DNA from: Streptomyces griseoruber
GTDB taxonomy: Bacteria; Actinomycetota; Actinomycetes; Streptomycetales; Streptomycetaceae
Direction: 5' to 3'
Length of the DNA: 64,000 bases
NCBI RefSeq assembly: GCF_001514205.1
Contig: NZ_KQ948770.1
Span: 234,032-298,031 of the forward strand
In this document: positions 8,315 to 16,735 of the stretch, piece by piece
Position numbering within the stretch: the first letter of the stretch is position 1
How the letters are laid out: every line of letters starts with the position of its first letter
Position numbers and translations under genes: made by a program
Notes under the pieces: model-generated
Seen by the model: only the letters and a program-made list of their open reading frames with translations
The model's database searches: none
What the model was told of the DNA's origin: nothing

Positions 8315-10354
8315 GTGGCCGATTCCGGCAACCCCAACGAGAACAACCCGTCCACCGGCGCCGGCGTGAACGGCGAGGTCACCGCCTCGTACGACGCCAG
8401 CGCCATCACCGTCCTCGAGGGCCTGGACGCGGTCCGCAAGCGCCCCGGTATGTACATCGGCTCCACGGGCGAGCGGGGCCTCCACCACCTTGTGTACGAG
8501 GTCGTGGACAACTCCGTCGACGAGGCGCTGGCCGGTCACGCCGACACGATCGACGTGACGATCCTGGCCGACGGCGGGATCCGTGTGATCGACAACGGCC
8601 GTGGCATCCCGGTCGGCATCGTGCCCTCCGAGGGCAAGCCGGCCGTCGAGGTCGTGCTGACCGTGCTGCACGCGGGCGGCAAGTTCGGCGGCGGCGGCTA
8701 CGCGGTCTCCGGCGGTCTGCACGGCGTCGGCGTCTCCGTCGTGAACGCCCTGTCGTCGAAGGTCGCCGTCGAGGTGAGGACCGACGGCCACCGCTGGACC
8801 CAGGACTACAAGATGGGCGTCCCCACGGCGCCCCTCGCCCAGCACGAGGCCATCACGGAGACCGGCACCTCGGTCACCTTCTGGGCCGACCCGGACATCT
8901 TCGAGACCACCGAGTACTCGTTCGAGACGCTCTCCCGGCGCTTCCAGGAGATGGCGTTCCTCAACAAGGGTTTGACGATCAAACTCGCGGACGAGCGTGA
9001 GTCGGCGAAGGCCGTCACCGGTGCGGACGAGGCGGGCGCCGACGAGAAGTCCGAGGTCAAGAGCGTCACGTACCACTACGAGGGCGGCATCGTCGACTTC
9101 GTGAAGTACCTCAACTCCCGCAAGGGAGACCTGGTGCATCCCACGGTGATCGACCTCGAGGCCGAGGACAAGGACCGCGCCCTCTCCCTCGAAGTCGCGA
9201 TGCAGTGGAACAGCGGTTACAGCGAGGGCGTGTACTCCTTCGCCAACATCATCCACACGCACGAGGGCGGCACCCACGAGGAGGGCTTCCGCGCGGCCCT
9301 GACCAACCTGGTCAACAAGTACGCGCGCGACAAGAAGCTGCTCCGCGAGAAGGACGACAACCTCACGGGCGACGACATCCGCGAGGGTCTGACCGCGATC
9401 ATCTCGGTCAAGCTGAGCGAGCCGCAGTTCGAGGGCCAGACCAAGACCAAGCTGGGCAACACCGAGGCCAAGACCTTCGTCCAGAAGGCGGTCTACGAGC
9501 ACCTCCAGGACTGGCTGGACCGCAACCCGGTCGAGGCGGCGGACATCGTCCGCAAGGGCATCCAGGCGGCCACCGCGCGCGTGGCGGCCCGCAAGGCCCG
9601 CGACCTGACGCGCCGCAAGGGTCTGCTGGAGTCGGCCTCCCTGCCGGGCAAGCTCTCCGACTGCCAGTCGAACGACCCCACCAAGTGCGAGATCTTCATC
9701 GTCGAGGGCGACTCCGCCGGCGGCTCGGCCAAGTCCGGCCGCAACCCGCAGTACCAGGCGATCCTCCCGATCCGCGGCAAGATCCTCAACGTGGAGAAGG
9801 CGCGGATCGACAAGATCCTGCAGAACCAGGAGATCCAGGCGCTGATCTCGGCCTTCGGCACCGGTGTGCACGAGGACTTCGACATCGAGAAGCTGCGCTA
9901 TCACAAGATCATCCTGATGGCGGACGCCGACGTCGACGGCCAGCACATCAGCACCCTGCTGCTGACCTTCCTGTTCCGCTTCATGCGGCCGCTGGTCGAG
10001 GCCGGACACGTGTACCTCTCCCGTCCCCCGCTCTACAAGATCAAGTGGGGCCGGGACGACATCGAGTACGCGTACTCCGACCGGGAGCGCGACGCGCTGA
10101 TCGAGATGGGCCGCCAGCGCGGCAAGCGCGTGCGCGAGGACTCGATCCAGCGCTTCAAGGGCCTCGGCGAGATGAACGCCGAGGAACTGCGCGTGACCAC
10201 CATGGACCAGGAGCACCGCGTCCTCGGCCAGGTCACCCTCGACGACGCCGCCCAGGCCGACGACCTGTTCTCGGTCCTCATGGGCGAGGACGTCGAAGCG
10301 CGCCGCGCCTTCATCCAGCGCAACGCCAAGGACGTCCGCTTCCTCGACATCTGA
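8315..10354 (+). CDS. gyrB: DNA gyrase subunit B
   Basis: A 679-aa ATPase subunit of gyrase, which introduces negative supercoils. The GHKL domain shows EVVDNSVDEALAGHA and DNGRGIPVG; the TOPRIM domain has EGDSAGGSAKSGR (about 464) and DADVDGQHIS (about 537). The ORF is open to 8195, but GTG 8315 is preferred. It gives the Streptomyces N-terminus MADSGNPNENNPS and has the purine-rich AGAAAGGG 6 bp upstream. gyrA follows 42 bp downstream, so the two are co-transcribed. Confidence 0.96.
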   Translation: MADSGNPNENNPSTGAGVNGEVTASYDASAITVLEGLDAVRKRPGMYIGSTGERGLHHLVYEVVDNSVDEALAGHADTIDVTILADGGIRVIDNGRGIPVGIVPSEGKPAVEVVLTVLHAGGKFGGGGYAVSGGLHGVGVSVVNALSSKVAVEVRTDGHRWTQDYKMGVPTAPLAQHEAITETGTSVTFWADPDIFETTEYSFETLSRRFQEMAFLNKGLTIKLADERESAKAVTGADEAGADEKSEVKSVTYHYEGGIVDFVKYLNSRKGDLVHPTVIDLEAEDKDRALSLEVAMQWNSGYSEGVYSFANIIHTHEGGTHEEGFRAALTNLVNKYARDKKLLREKDDNLTGDDIREGLTAIISVKLSEPQFEGQTKTKLGNTEAKTFVQKAVYEHLQDWLDRNPVEAADIVRKGIQAATARVAARKARDLTRRKGLLESASLPGKLSDCQSNDPTKCEIFIVEGDSAGGSAKSGRNPQYQAILPIRGKILNVEKARIDKILQNQEIQALISAFGTGVHEDFDIEKLRYHKIILMADADVDGQHISTLLLTFLFRFMRPLVEAGHVYLSRPPLYKIKWGRDDIEYAYSDRERDALIEMGRQRGKRVREDSIQRFKGLGEMNAEELRVTTMDQEHRVLGQVTLDDAAQADDLFSVLMGEDVEARRAFIQRNAKDVRFLDI

Positions 10355-10396
10355 GTCGGTCTCAGCTGACCGCACCAGGAAGGATCCCCACCGGCA

Positions 10397-12991
10397 ATGA
10401 CCGACGAGAACACTCCCGTCACCCCTGAAGAGGGCGGCGACATCGCCATGCGCATCGAGCCCGTCGGGCTCGAGACGGAGATGCAGCGCTCGTACCTCGA
10501 CTACGCGATGTCCGTCATCGTCTCGCGTGCGCTGCCCGACGTCCGGGACGGTCTCAAGCCCGTCCACCGCCGCGTGCTGTACGCCATGTACGACGGCGGC
10601 TACCGCCCCGAGCGCGGCTTCTACAAGTGCGCCCGCGTGGTCGGCGACGTCATGGGCAACTACCACCCGCACGGCGACAGTTCGATCTACGACGCGCTGG
10701 TCCGTCTCGCCCAGCCGTGGTCGATGCGCATGCCGCTCGTCGACTCCAACGGCAACTTCGGCTCCCCGGGCAACGACCCGGCGGCCGCCATGCGCTACAC
10801 CGAGTGCAAGATGGCGCCGCTGTCGATGGAGATGGTCCGTGACATCGACGAGGAGACCGTCGACTTCACGGACAACTACGACGGCCGCTCCCAGGAGCCG
10901 ACCGTCCTGCCCGCCCGCTTCCCGAACCTGCTGATCAACGGCTCGGCGGGTATCGCGGTCGGTATGGCGACCAACATCCCCTCGCACAACCTGCGCGAGG
11001 TCGCGGCCGGCGCCCAGTGGTACCTGGAGAACCCGGACGCCTCGCACGAGGAGCTGCTGGACGCCCTCATCGAGCGCATCAAGGGCCCCGACTTCCCCAC
11101 CGGCGCCCTGGTGGTGGGCCGCAAGGGCATCGAGGAGGCGTACCGTACGGGCCGCGGCTCGATCACCATGCGGGCGGTCGTCGAGGTCGAGGAGATCCAG
11201 AACCGCCAGTGCCTGGTGGTCACGGAGCTGCCCTACCAGGTCAACCCCGACAACCTCGCGCAGAAGATCGCCGACCTGGTGAAGGACGGCAAGATCGGCG
11301 GCATCGCGGACGTCCGCGACGAGACGTCGTCCCGCACCGGTCAGCGACTGGTCATCGTCCTCAAGCGGGACGCGGTCGCCAAGGTCGTCCTGAACAACCT
11401 GTACAAGCACACGGACCTGCAGACCAACTTCGGCGCCAACATGCTGGCCCTGGTCGACGGCGTCCCGCGCACGCTCTCCCTCGACGCGTTCATCCGCCAC
11501 TGGGTGACGCACCAGATCGAGGTCGTCGTCCGCCGTACGCGCTTCCGTCTGCGCAAGGCGGAGGAGCGCGCGCACATCCTGCGCGGCCTGCTGAAGGCCC
11601 TGGACGCCATCGACGAGGTCATCGCGCTGATCCGGCGCAGCGACACCGTCGACATCGCGCGCACGGGCCTGATGGAGCTCCTGGAGATCGACGAGATCCA
11701 GGCGAACGCCATCCTCGAGATGCAGCTGCGCCGACTGGCCGCCCTGGAGCGCCGGAAGATCATCCAGGAGCACGACGAACTCCAGGCGAAGATCCGGGAG
11801 TACAACGACATCCTGGCCTCGCCGGTCCGCCAGCGCGGCATCGTCAGCGAGGAACTCGCCGCGATCGTCGAGAAGTACGGCGACGACCGCAAGACCATGC
11901 TGGTGCCCTACGACGGTGACATGTCCATCGAGGACCTGATCGCCGAGGAGGACATCGTCGTCACCGTCACGCGCGGCGGCTACGTCAAGCGCACCAAGGC
12001 GGACGACTACCGCGCCCAGAAGCGCGGCGGCAAGGGCGTGCGCGGCGCGAAGCTGAAGGAAGACGACATCGTCGACCACTTCTTCGTCTCCACCACGCAC
12101 CACTGGCTGCTGTTCTTCACCAACAAGGGCCGTGTGTACCGCGCGAAGGCGTACGAGCTGCCCGACGCCGGCCGGGACGCGCGCGGTCAGCACGTCGCGA
12201 ACCTGCTGGCCTTCCAGCCGGACGAGGCGATCGCCGAGATCCTCGCCATCCGCGACTACGAGGCGGCGCCGTACCTGGTGCTGGCCACCAAGGGCGGCTT
12301 GGTCAAGAAGACGCCGCTGAAGGATTACGATTCGCCCCGTTCCGGCGGTGTCATCGCGATCAACCTCCGGGAGACGGAGGACGGTTCCGACGACGAACTG
12401 ATCGGTGCCGAACTCGTTTCGGCGGACGACGATCTGCTGCTGATCAGCAAGAAGGCACAGTCGATCCGCTTCACGGCCACGGACGAAACGCTCCGCCCCA
12501 TGGGCCGCGCCACCTCGGGTGTCAAGGGCATGAGCTTCCGCGAGGGCGACGAGCTGCTCTCGATGAATGTTGTTCGACCCGGTACGTTCGTGTTCACTGC
12601 CACAGACGGCGGGTACGCGAAGCGGACCGGCGTCGACGAGTACCGCGTCCAGGGCCGCGGCGGCCTCGGTATCAAGGCCGCCAAGATCGTGGAGGACCGC
12701 GGTTCGCTCGTCGGCGCGCTGGTGGTCGAGGAGACGGACGAGATCCTCGCCATCACGTTGTCGGGTGGTGTGATTCGTACGCGAGTCAACGAGGTCAGGG
12801 AGACGGGCCGTGACACCATGGGCGTCCAACTGATCAACCTGGGCAAGCGCGATGCCGTGGTCGGTATCGCACGTAACGCCGAGGCGGGGCGCGAGGCGGA
12901 GGAGGTCGACGGCGACGTGGCCGTGGACGAGACCGCCGAGGGAGCCGCGGCCAGCGGCACGGACGAGGGTGAGGCGCCCTCGGCCGAGTAG
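10397..12991 (+). CDS. gyrA: DNA gyrase subunit A
   Basis: An 864-aa breakage-reunion subunit. The catalytic tyrosine is Tyr134 in AAMRYTECKM. The quinolone-determining region has HPHGDSSIYDALVRLAQPW near residues 90-110 with Ser/Asp-type residues as in susceptible enzymes. The C-terminal beta-pinwheel includes the GyrA-box-like QKRGGKG. The last 40 residues are acidic and low in complexity. AGGAAGGA precedes ATG 10397. Confidence 0.97.
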   Translation: MTDENTPVTPEEGGDIAMRIEPVGLETEMQRSYLDYAMSVIVSRALPDVRDGLKPVHRRVLYAMYDGGYRPERGFYKCARVVGDVMGNYHPHGDSSIYDALVRLAQPWSMRMPLVDSNGNFGSPGNDPAAAMRYTECKMAPLSMEMVRDIDEETVDFTDNYDGRSQEPTVLPARFPNLLINGSAGIAVGMATNIPSHNLREVAAGAQWYLENPDASHEELLDALIERIKGPDFPTGALVVGRKGIEEAYRTGRGSITMRAVVEVEEIQNRQCLVVTELPYQVNPDNLAQKIADLVKDGKIGGIADVRDETSSRTGQRLVIVLKRDAVAKVVLNNLYKHTDLQTNFGANMLALVDGVPRTLSLDAFIRHWVTHQIEVVVRRTRFRLRKAEERAHILRGLLKALDAIDEVIALIRRSDTVDIARTGLMELLEIDEIQANAILEMQLRRLAALERRKIIQEHDELQAKIREYNDILASPVRQRGIVSEELAAIVEKYGDDRKTMLVPYDGDMSIEDLIAEEDIVVTVTRGGYVKRTKADDYRAQKRGGKGVRGAKLKEDDIVDHFFVSTTHHWLLFFTNKGRVYRAKAYELPDAGRDARGQHVANLLAFQPDEAIAEILAIRDYEAAPYLVLATKGGLVKKTPLKDYDSPRSGGVIAINLRETEDGSDDELIGAELVSADDDLLLISKKAQSIRFTATDETLRPMGRATSGVKGMSFREGDELLSMNVVRPGTFVFTATDGGYAKRTGVDEYRVQGRGGLGIKAAKIVEDRGSLVGALVVEETDEILAITLSGGVIRTRVNEVRETGRDTMGVQLINLGKRDAVVGIARNAEAGREAEEVDGDVAVDETAEGAAASGTDEGEAPSAE

Positions 12992-13010
12992 GCACGAGGA
13001 GTGAGTCATC

Positions 13011-13787
13011 GTGAGCGGAGCCACGGGCGCCGGTACGTCTGCCGGCACGGACAAGAACGGCGGCGGTCGTGGCTCCGCCGCGCCGGAGGGGGACGCGCGC
13101 ACGACCGGCGCGCGGGGTGCGGAGGGACGTGAGCAGGACACGCACACGACCCAGCTGAAGGCGATCAAGCCGGCCGCCGCCGACGCCCCCTCCTCCTCGC
13201 CCGACACGCAAGGATCGCAGGGATCCCAGGGGGGAACCGTGACGGACACCCGAGGTCCGCAGGCCCAGCAGCCGGCCTCACCGCTGCCCGGCGACCGGCA
13301 GGCCCAGCAGCCTGCCGCGGCGCCGTACCACCCGCCGCAGGCCTACCCGACCCAGGCGACGCCGCCGGGCACGGTACGACGTCCGCGCACCGGCGCCGGC
13401 GCGCGCACCGTGCCGCGGGTGCGCAAGGCGCGGCTGCGGGTCGCCAAGGTCGACCCGTGGTCGGTGATGAAGGTCAGCTTCCTGCTGTCGATCGCGCTGG
13501 GCATCTGCACGATCGTCGCGGCGGCGGTGCTGTGGATGGTCATGGACGCGATGGGCGTCTTCTCGACGGTCGGCGGCACCATCTCCGAGGCCACCGGTTC
13601 CAACGAGTCCAACGGCTTCGACCTGCAGTCCTTCCTGTCCCTCCCCCACGTCCTGACGTTCACGGCGATCATCGCGGTCATCGATGTCGTCCTGGCGACG
13701 GCCCTCGCGACGCTCGGCGCGTTCATCTACAACATCTCCGCCGGCTTCGTCGGCGGAGTGGAGCTGACGCTCGCCGAGGACGAGTGA
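13011..13787 (+). CDS. DUF3566 membrane protein
   Basis: A 258-aa protein with a long disordered N-terminus rich in Gly, Gln and Pro (1-130). A short basic segment and two predicted transmembrane helices follow (about 155-182 and 218-252), ending in ELTLAEDE. This is the DUF3566 architecture conserved directly after gyrA in actinobacteria; its biochemical role is not known to me. GAGGAG at 12996-13001 places the start at GTG 13011. It probably belongs to the gyrBA transcript. Confidence 0.85.
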   Translation: MSGATGAGTSAGTDKNGGGRGSAAPEGDARTTGARGAEGREQDTHTTQLKAIKPAAADAPSSSPDTQGSQGSQGGTVTDTRGPQAQQPASPLPGDRQAQQPAAAPYHPPQAYPTQATPPGTVRRPRTGAGARTVPRVRKARLRVAKVDPWSVMKVSFLLSIALGICTIVAAAVLWMVMDAMGVFSTVGGTISEATGSNESNGFDLQSFLSLPHVLTFTAIIAVIDVVLATALATLGAFIYNISAGFVGGVELTLAEDE

Positions 13788-13830
13788 ACTCCTGCTGAAC
13801 CGGTCGTGGGCGGTCCCCCGACAACCGATT

Positions 13831-13859
13831 TTGGGACTGCCCACGTCGTGCGCTAATCT
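13831..13859 (+). promoter_or_regulatory. Promoter of tRNA-Ile
   Basis: TTGGGA (13831-13836), a 17-bp spacer, and TAATCT (13854-13859), 40 bp before the tRNA. This is a good housekeeping-sigma match for Streptomyces. Confidence 0.6.
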
Positions 13860-13899
13860 TCAGGAGTCAGCGCGCGGGACACACACCGCAGAGCGCGGC

Positions 13900-13976
13900 G
13901 GGGCTATAGCTCAGTTGGTTAGAGCGCATCCCTGATAAGGATGAGGCCACAGGTTCAAATCCTGTTAGCCCCACCA
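13900..13976 (+). tRNA. tRNA-Ile (GAU), CCA encoded
   Basis: A 77-nt cloverleaf. The acceptor stem GGGGCTA pairs with TAGCCCC. The D-arm is AGCTCAGTTGGTTAGAGC, the anticodon loop CTGATAA contains GAT, and the T-arm contains GGTTCAAATCC. CCA is genomically encoded (13974-13976). An integrase gene points at its 3' end from the right, so the tRNA is the likely attachment site of the element remnant beyond it. Confidence 0.97.
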
Positions 13977-13981
13977 GCCAG

Positions 13982-14014
13982 AAGACCCCCGGATCATCGA
14001 TCCGGGGGTCTTTT
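13982..14014. terminator. Terminator after tRNA-Ile, overlapping the integrase 3' end
   Basis: AAGACCCCCGGATC (13982-13995), loop ATC, GATCCGGGGGTCTT (13999-14012) and a T run. It closely resembles the terminator at 18527-18562. The integrase stop codon (13994-13996) falls inside the hairpin. Confidence 0.8.
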
Positions 14015-14911
14015 GACACCCATGGTTGACACCAACGAGGGTGACCAGTGGCGAACGGCTGCGGTCAGCCGATGAGCGACGTGTGTGTACACGTCCAAGG
14101 TCATGCTGATCTGGCTGTGGCGGAGGACCGCCTGAGCGACCTTGGGACGCACCTTCAGGAAGGCCAGGAGCGTCCCGCAGGTGTGCCGGGCGAGCCGGAC
14201 CGTGATGCGGCGGACGCCGGCCCGCTTCACGAGGCGGTCGAAGGACCGGGAGAAGCCGGTGGGGTCGATCATGCCGCCGTGCTCGGAGGAGAAGATCAGG
14301 TCATGGCCTTCTGGCTGAGACCAGTGCTGACCGGCGATCTTCTGCTCCAGCTCCTGGAGCTCCCGGCGCTCCTCCAGGACGCGGGCGCAGAACTCTGGTA
14401 TCGGCAGCACGGCCTGTGAGGACTCCGTCTTGAGGTCCTTGAGGACCAGGCCCAGGACCTCACTTCGGCGGAGGCCGAGGACGAGCACCGGGACGCAGGC
14501 CGCGTAGAGGCGGTGCGCGCGGGTCGAGCGGAGGAACGTGATCGCTTCCCGTGCGCTCCACGCCGTGCCCTTGTCCTTGTTGACCTTGGGCATGTCGACC
14601 AGGAGCGCGACATTGCGCGTGAGCAGCTCTTCGCGCATGGCCCGGTTGAGGGCGTTCCGGAGGACCCGCAGCACCTCGAAGCGGGTGGCCGCGCCTACCT
14701 CCTCCCGCCTCAGCGTGGCCATGAGGGCGCGGAGCTGCGCGGGCGTCAGCTTGGTGGTGAGCGGCTTCTCGTTCGTCTCGTCCCACGTGGCGCCGTAGAC
14801 GGTCTTGCGGACGCGGTTGCCGTCGGTGTCGGTGACGTACGCGCGGCCCATGTAGCGGCCGTCCTTGCGCTTGGTGATGGTTCCCCCGCCGTTGGGGCGT
14901 CTCTTCGCCAT
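13994..14911 (-). pseudogene. int: Decayed tyrosine-recombinase integrase of an actinomycete integrative element
   Basis: The 305-aa frame starts MAKRRPNGGGTITKRKDGRYMGRAYV, the usual beginning of pSAM2-type integrases, which are normally about 380-400 aa. After VYGATWDETNEKP it jumps to KLTPAQLRALMATLRR, so roughly 60-80 residues of the core-binding domain seem to be missing in frame. The catalytic domain keeps Arg (GLRRSEVLGL), the second Arg (ARHTC), LRHSQIS and Tyr (DVYTHV). The HxxR His is replaced by Arg (VRLARHTC). The gene abuts tRNA-Ile, as expected for an element integrated there. It is probably inactive; family assignment is firm, inactivity is inferred. Confidence 0.8.
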
Positions 14912-15312
14912 CAGGCGGCCTCTCCCATCTGGTGGCGAACGAAGTCGCATACCGCGTCGTCCGGGATACGTCGGCAGCCGTCGACCTTGATGGAGACCAG
15001 GCGGCGGGTGCGGATGAGGTCATAGACCTTGGTGCGGCCGACCTTGAGCCGGGTCATGACCTCCGGGACGGTGAGCAGTTCAGGGACGGCGGTGGTGGCT
15101 TGGGTGGTCGTGGGCTGCGCGTCGCTGTGGAGGCTGGCGGAGAGCCAGGCTTCGGCGTCGGAGAGGCCGGTGCCGGCGAAGGCCCAGTGGGCGAGGACGT
15201 ACGTCGTTTCGGGCGTGGTGGCTCCTGTCTGGGCGCGTTGCCATTCGGCGCGGGCGGTGCGGAGGGCGCCGAGGGTGGTGGAGTAGCGGCGGGACTTGGT
15301 GGAGAGGTGGCC
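14911..15312 (-). pseudogene. RepSA C-terminus fused in frame to excisionase Xis
   Basis: The 3' part encodes an excisionase-type HTH: LLTVPEVMTRLKVGRTKVYD and then a wing ending GCRRIPDDAVCDFVRHQ. Its TGA overlaps the int ATG. Upstream in the same frame is the end of a RepSA-type replication initiator: HLSTKSRRYSTTLGALRTAR and later LAHWAFAGTGLSDAEAWL. In intact elements repSA and xis are separate consecutive genes, so the in-frame fusion indicates a deletion. The frame continues upstream to 15639, but beyond about 15312 it is the antisense of another gene fragment. Confidence 0.75.
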
Positions 15313-15519
15313 GTATCGGTGACGGACGACGGAGGCACGGGCACGGCCCCCAAGGTCGAGCACCAGGACCAGGACGCCGAAGGTGGCCGCGGACTCGGCA
15401 TGGTCAGCACGATCGCCCATCGGGTCGTCGTCCACGACAGCGCGGCCGGCCACACGGTCACCGCGGAGCTCTGGACACAGGACCTGGACAGGCGGCAGGC
15501 GCCGGCACTCTTCGGGTCC
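15301..15519 (+). pseudogene. C-terminal fragment of a GHKL/RsbW-like ATP-binding regulator
   Basis: This plus-strand segment reads VAVSVTDDGGTGTAPKVEHQ and then AEGGRGLGMVSTIAHRV. That is the N/G1-box (DDGG) and G2-box (GGRGL) portion of the HATPase_c_2 domain of Streptomyces anti-sigma-like ATP-binding proteins, followed by the final strand HTVTAELW. No N-terminal half is present. Its left end coincides with the RepSA fragment on the other strand (15301-15312), which marks a recombination junction. No functional product is expected. Confidence 0.6.
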
Positions 15520-16019
15520 TACGACGGGTGCGGTGCTGTGGAGGGGCGCGAGCCCTGGACCGTGTTCGTCATCCACGCCAGCACGCGCATCAGGTGGACG
15601 GTGCAACCGGTGCTCTTCCTGCCGCTCGCACACCGTCAAGGCGGCGAACTCCCCCTGTCCACCGGTTTCAGGTCAGGGGCGGACCGTGACGTAATCACCA
15701 AAGCGTGGCTGAGGTCCGTGCGGGGTTGCTGGAGACACCCTTGGCGGGCATTTGTTCGGCGCACCCGCCATCGTGGCTGACTTTCGACGGTCAGGTCAGA
15801 ACTGCCCAATTGACGGCGAGAGGCCGAAAGCCACAGAGAAGACCGGAAATTTGAACCTATTCGCCCCATGTGATCCCATCGCCGAGCCGTGGAGCACTCG
15901 AGCGCTTCACGAACCGTGAATGGCGAACCGTCAGGCCAGAAACGCACTGGTAGAGCTACTTATCGGCTGTTAGTCTTCGCCAGTCACATCGTGATCATTA
16001 AGGGGAGGGGCGTTTCTCG
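15520..16019. other. Gene-poor leader between the element scar and the first secreted-protein gene
   Basis: No intact gene is seen. A fragment at 15752-15795 encodes AHPPSWLTFDG in one frame and resembles 17907-17952. The sequence becomes noticeably less G+C rich from about 15800. The last 70 bp form the promoter/RBS region of the next gene: a possible -10 TAGTCT near 15971, and AAGGGGAGGGG just before the ATG. Confidence 0.4.
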
Positions 16020-16427
16020 ATGGGGTTCTGGCGAAAGAGTTCTGCTGCCTTGCTGGCTTCCGTGGCACTGGCGGCGGGGGGCACCGTGGCTACCGCGACA
16101 CCGGCTTCGGCTGCACAGGCCTGCCCGGCGGACAACCTGTGTCTGTACGCCTCCACCGGTTTCAACAACATGGGGCTGCGGACGGTAAAGACCAGCGAGT
16201 GCTTCCAGCTCGCCTTCTACAACCTGATCGATGGCGACGGAATCTTGTCCTATCGCAATAACCTCTCGGTCAAGGCTGTGCTTTGGCATACCAGCAATGT
16301 AAACCTGGAGTGGGTGGCCGACGGCACGATCAGTGCGGGCAGCTTCAGCAGCAACACGAGCGGCAATTTCTCCGATGCCGTGCTCGTGTGCACTGGCGGC
16401 CGAAGCCCTTACTGGTCCCAAGCCTGA
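16020..16427 (+). CDS. Small secreted protein resembling peptidase inhibitor family I36
   Basis: A 135-aa protein with a clear Sec signal peptide. The basic start MGFWRK precedes a hydrophobic core and an ATPASAA cleavage region at about 31. The mature part begins with CPADNLCLY, the Cys-pair opening typical of I36-like secreted inhibitors, and has two more Cys (one in TSECFQL, one in VLVC). Activity as a protease inhibitor is a family-based guess. A strong GGGGAGGGG RBS lies 7 bp upstream. It lies in the lower-GC accessory block and may have come with the element. Confidence 0.6.
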   Translation: MGFWRKSSAALLASVALAAGGTVATATPASAAQACPADNLCLYASTGFNNMGLRTVKTSECFQLAFYNLIDGDGILSYRNNLSVKAVLWHTSNVNLEWVADGTISAGSFSSNTSGNFSDAVLVCTGGRSPYWSQA

Positions 16428-16735
16428 ACGTAGACGTAGTCCGTGACGGCAGGACTCTGCCTCGCCATCTGGGCAAGTAGAACACCGTCTCGCCGTACGG
16501 GAAGTGGTCGTGGACAAGGGGAGGGCCACTTTGTCCACGACCAGTCCATCTGTGCTGGCGATTTTTCATGGTCAGCGTCGCCGAGATGCCTTCATCCCGC
16601 AGTGCGAACGTATCGGCCCGATCCATCCCAGCCAGGACCGCGATGCGGTCTATGTCTGATCCGGGCGCGCCCACGCTGATCTCATGGCTGACTGCTCCGA
16701 CAGTCGGCAAGCTGACCAACTAATACAGGGACAAA
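16428..16735. other. Intergenic with a 13-bp perfect inverted repeat
   Basis: TGGTCGTGGACAA (16505-16517) pairs with TTGTCCACGACCA (16531-16543) over a 13-nt loop, without a T run. It could be a weak terminator or an operator. A 124-codon minus-strand frame (16345-16719) crosses the region but overlaps the secreted-protein gene and is not recognised. The sequence before 16736 has a GGGA-type RBS. Confidence 0.4.

Noticed and set aside
8237..13249. A 1670-codon open frame on the minus strand across gyrB and gyrA
   Set aside because: It is a shadow of the high-GC third-position bias in gyrB/gyrA, has no recognisable domains, and lies antisense to two universally conserved genes.
14932..15300. 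N-terminal part of the plus-strand frame leading into the GHKL fragment
   Set aside because: This part is antisense to the RepSA-Xis remnant, which has clear homology; only the portion after about 15301 looks coding on the plus strand.
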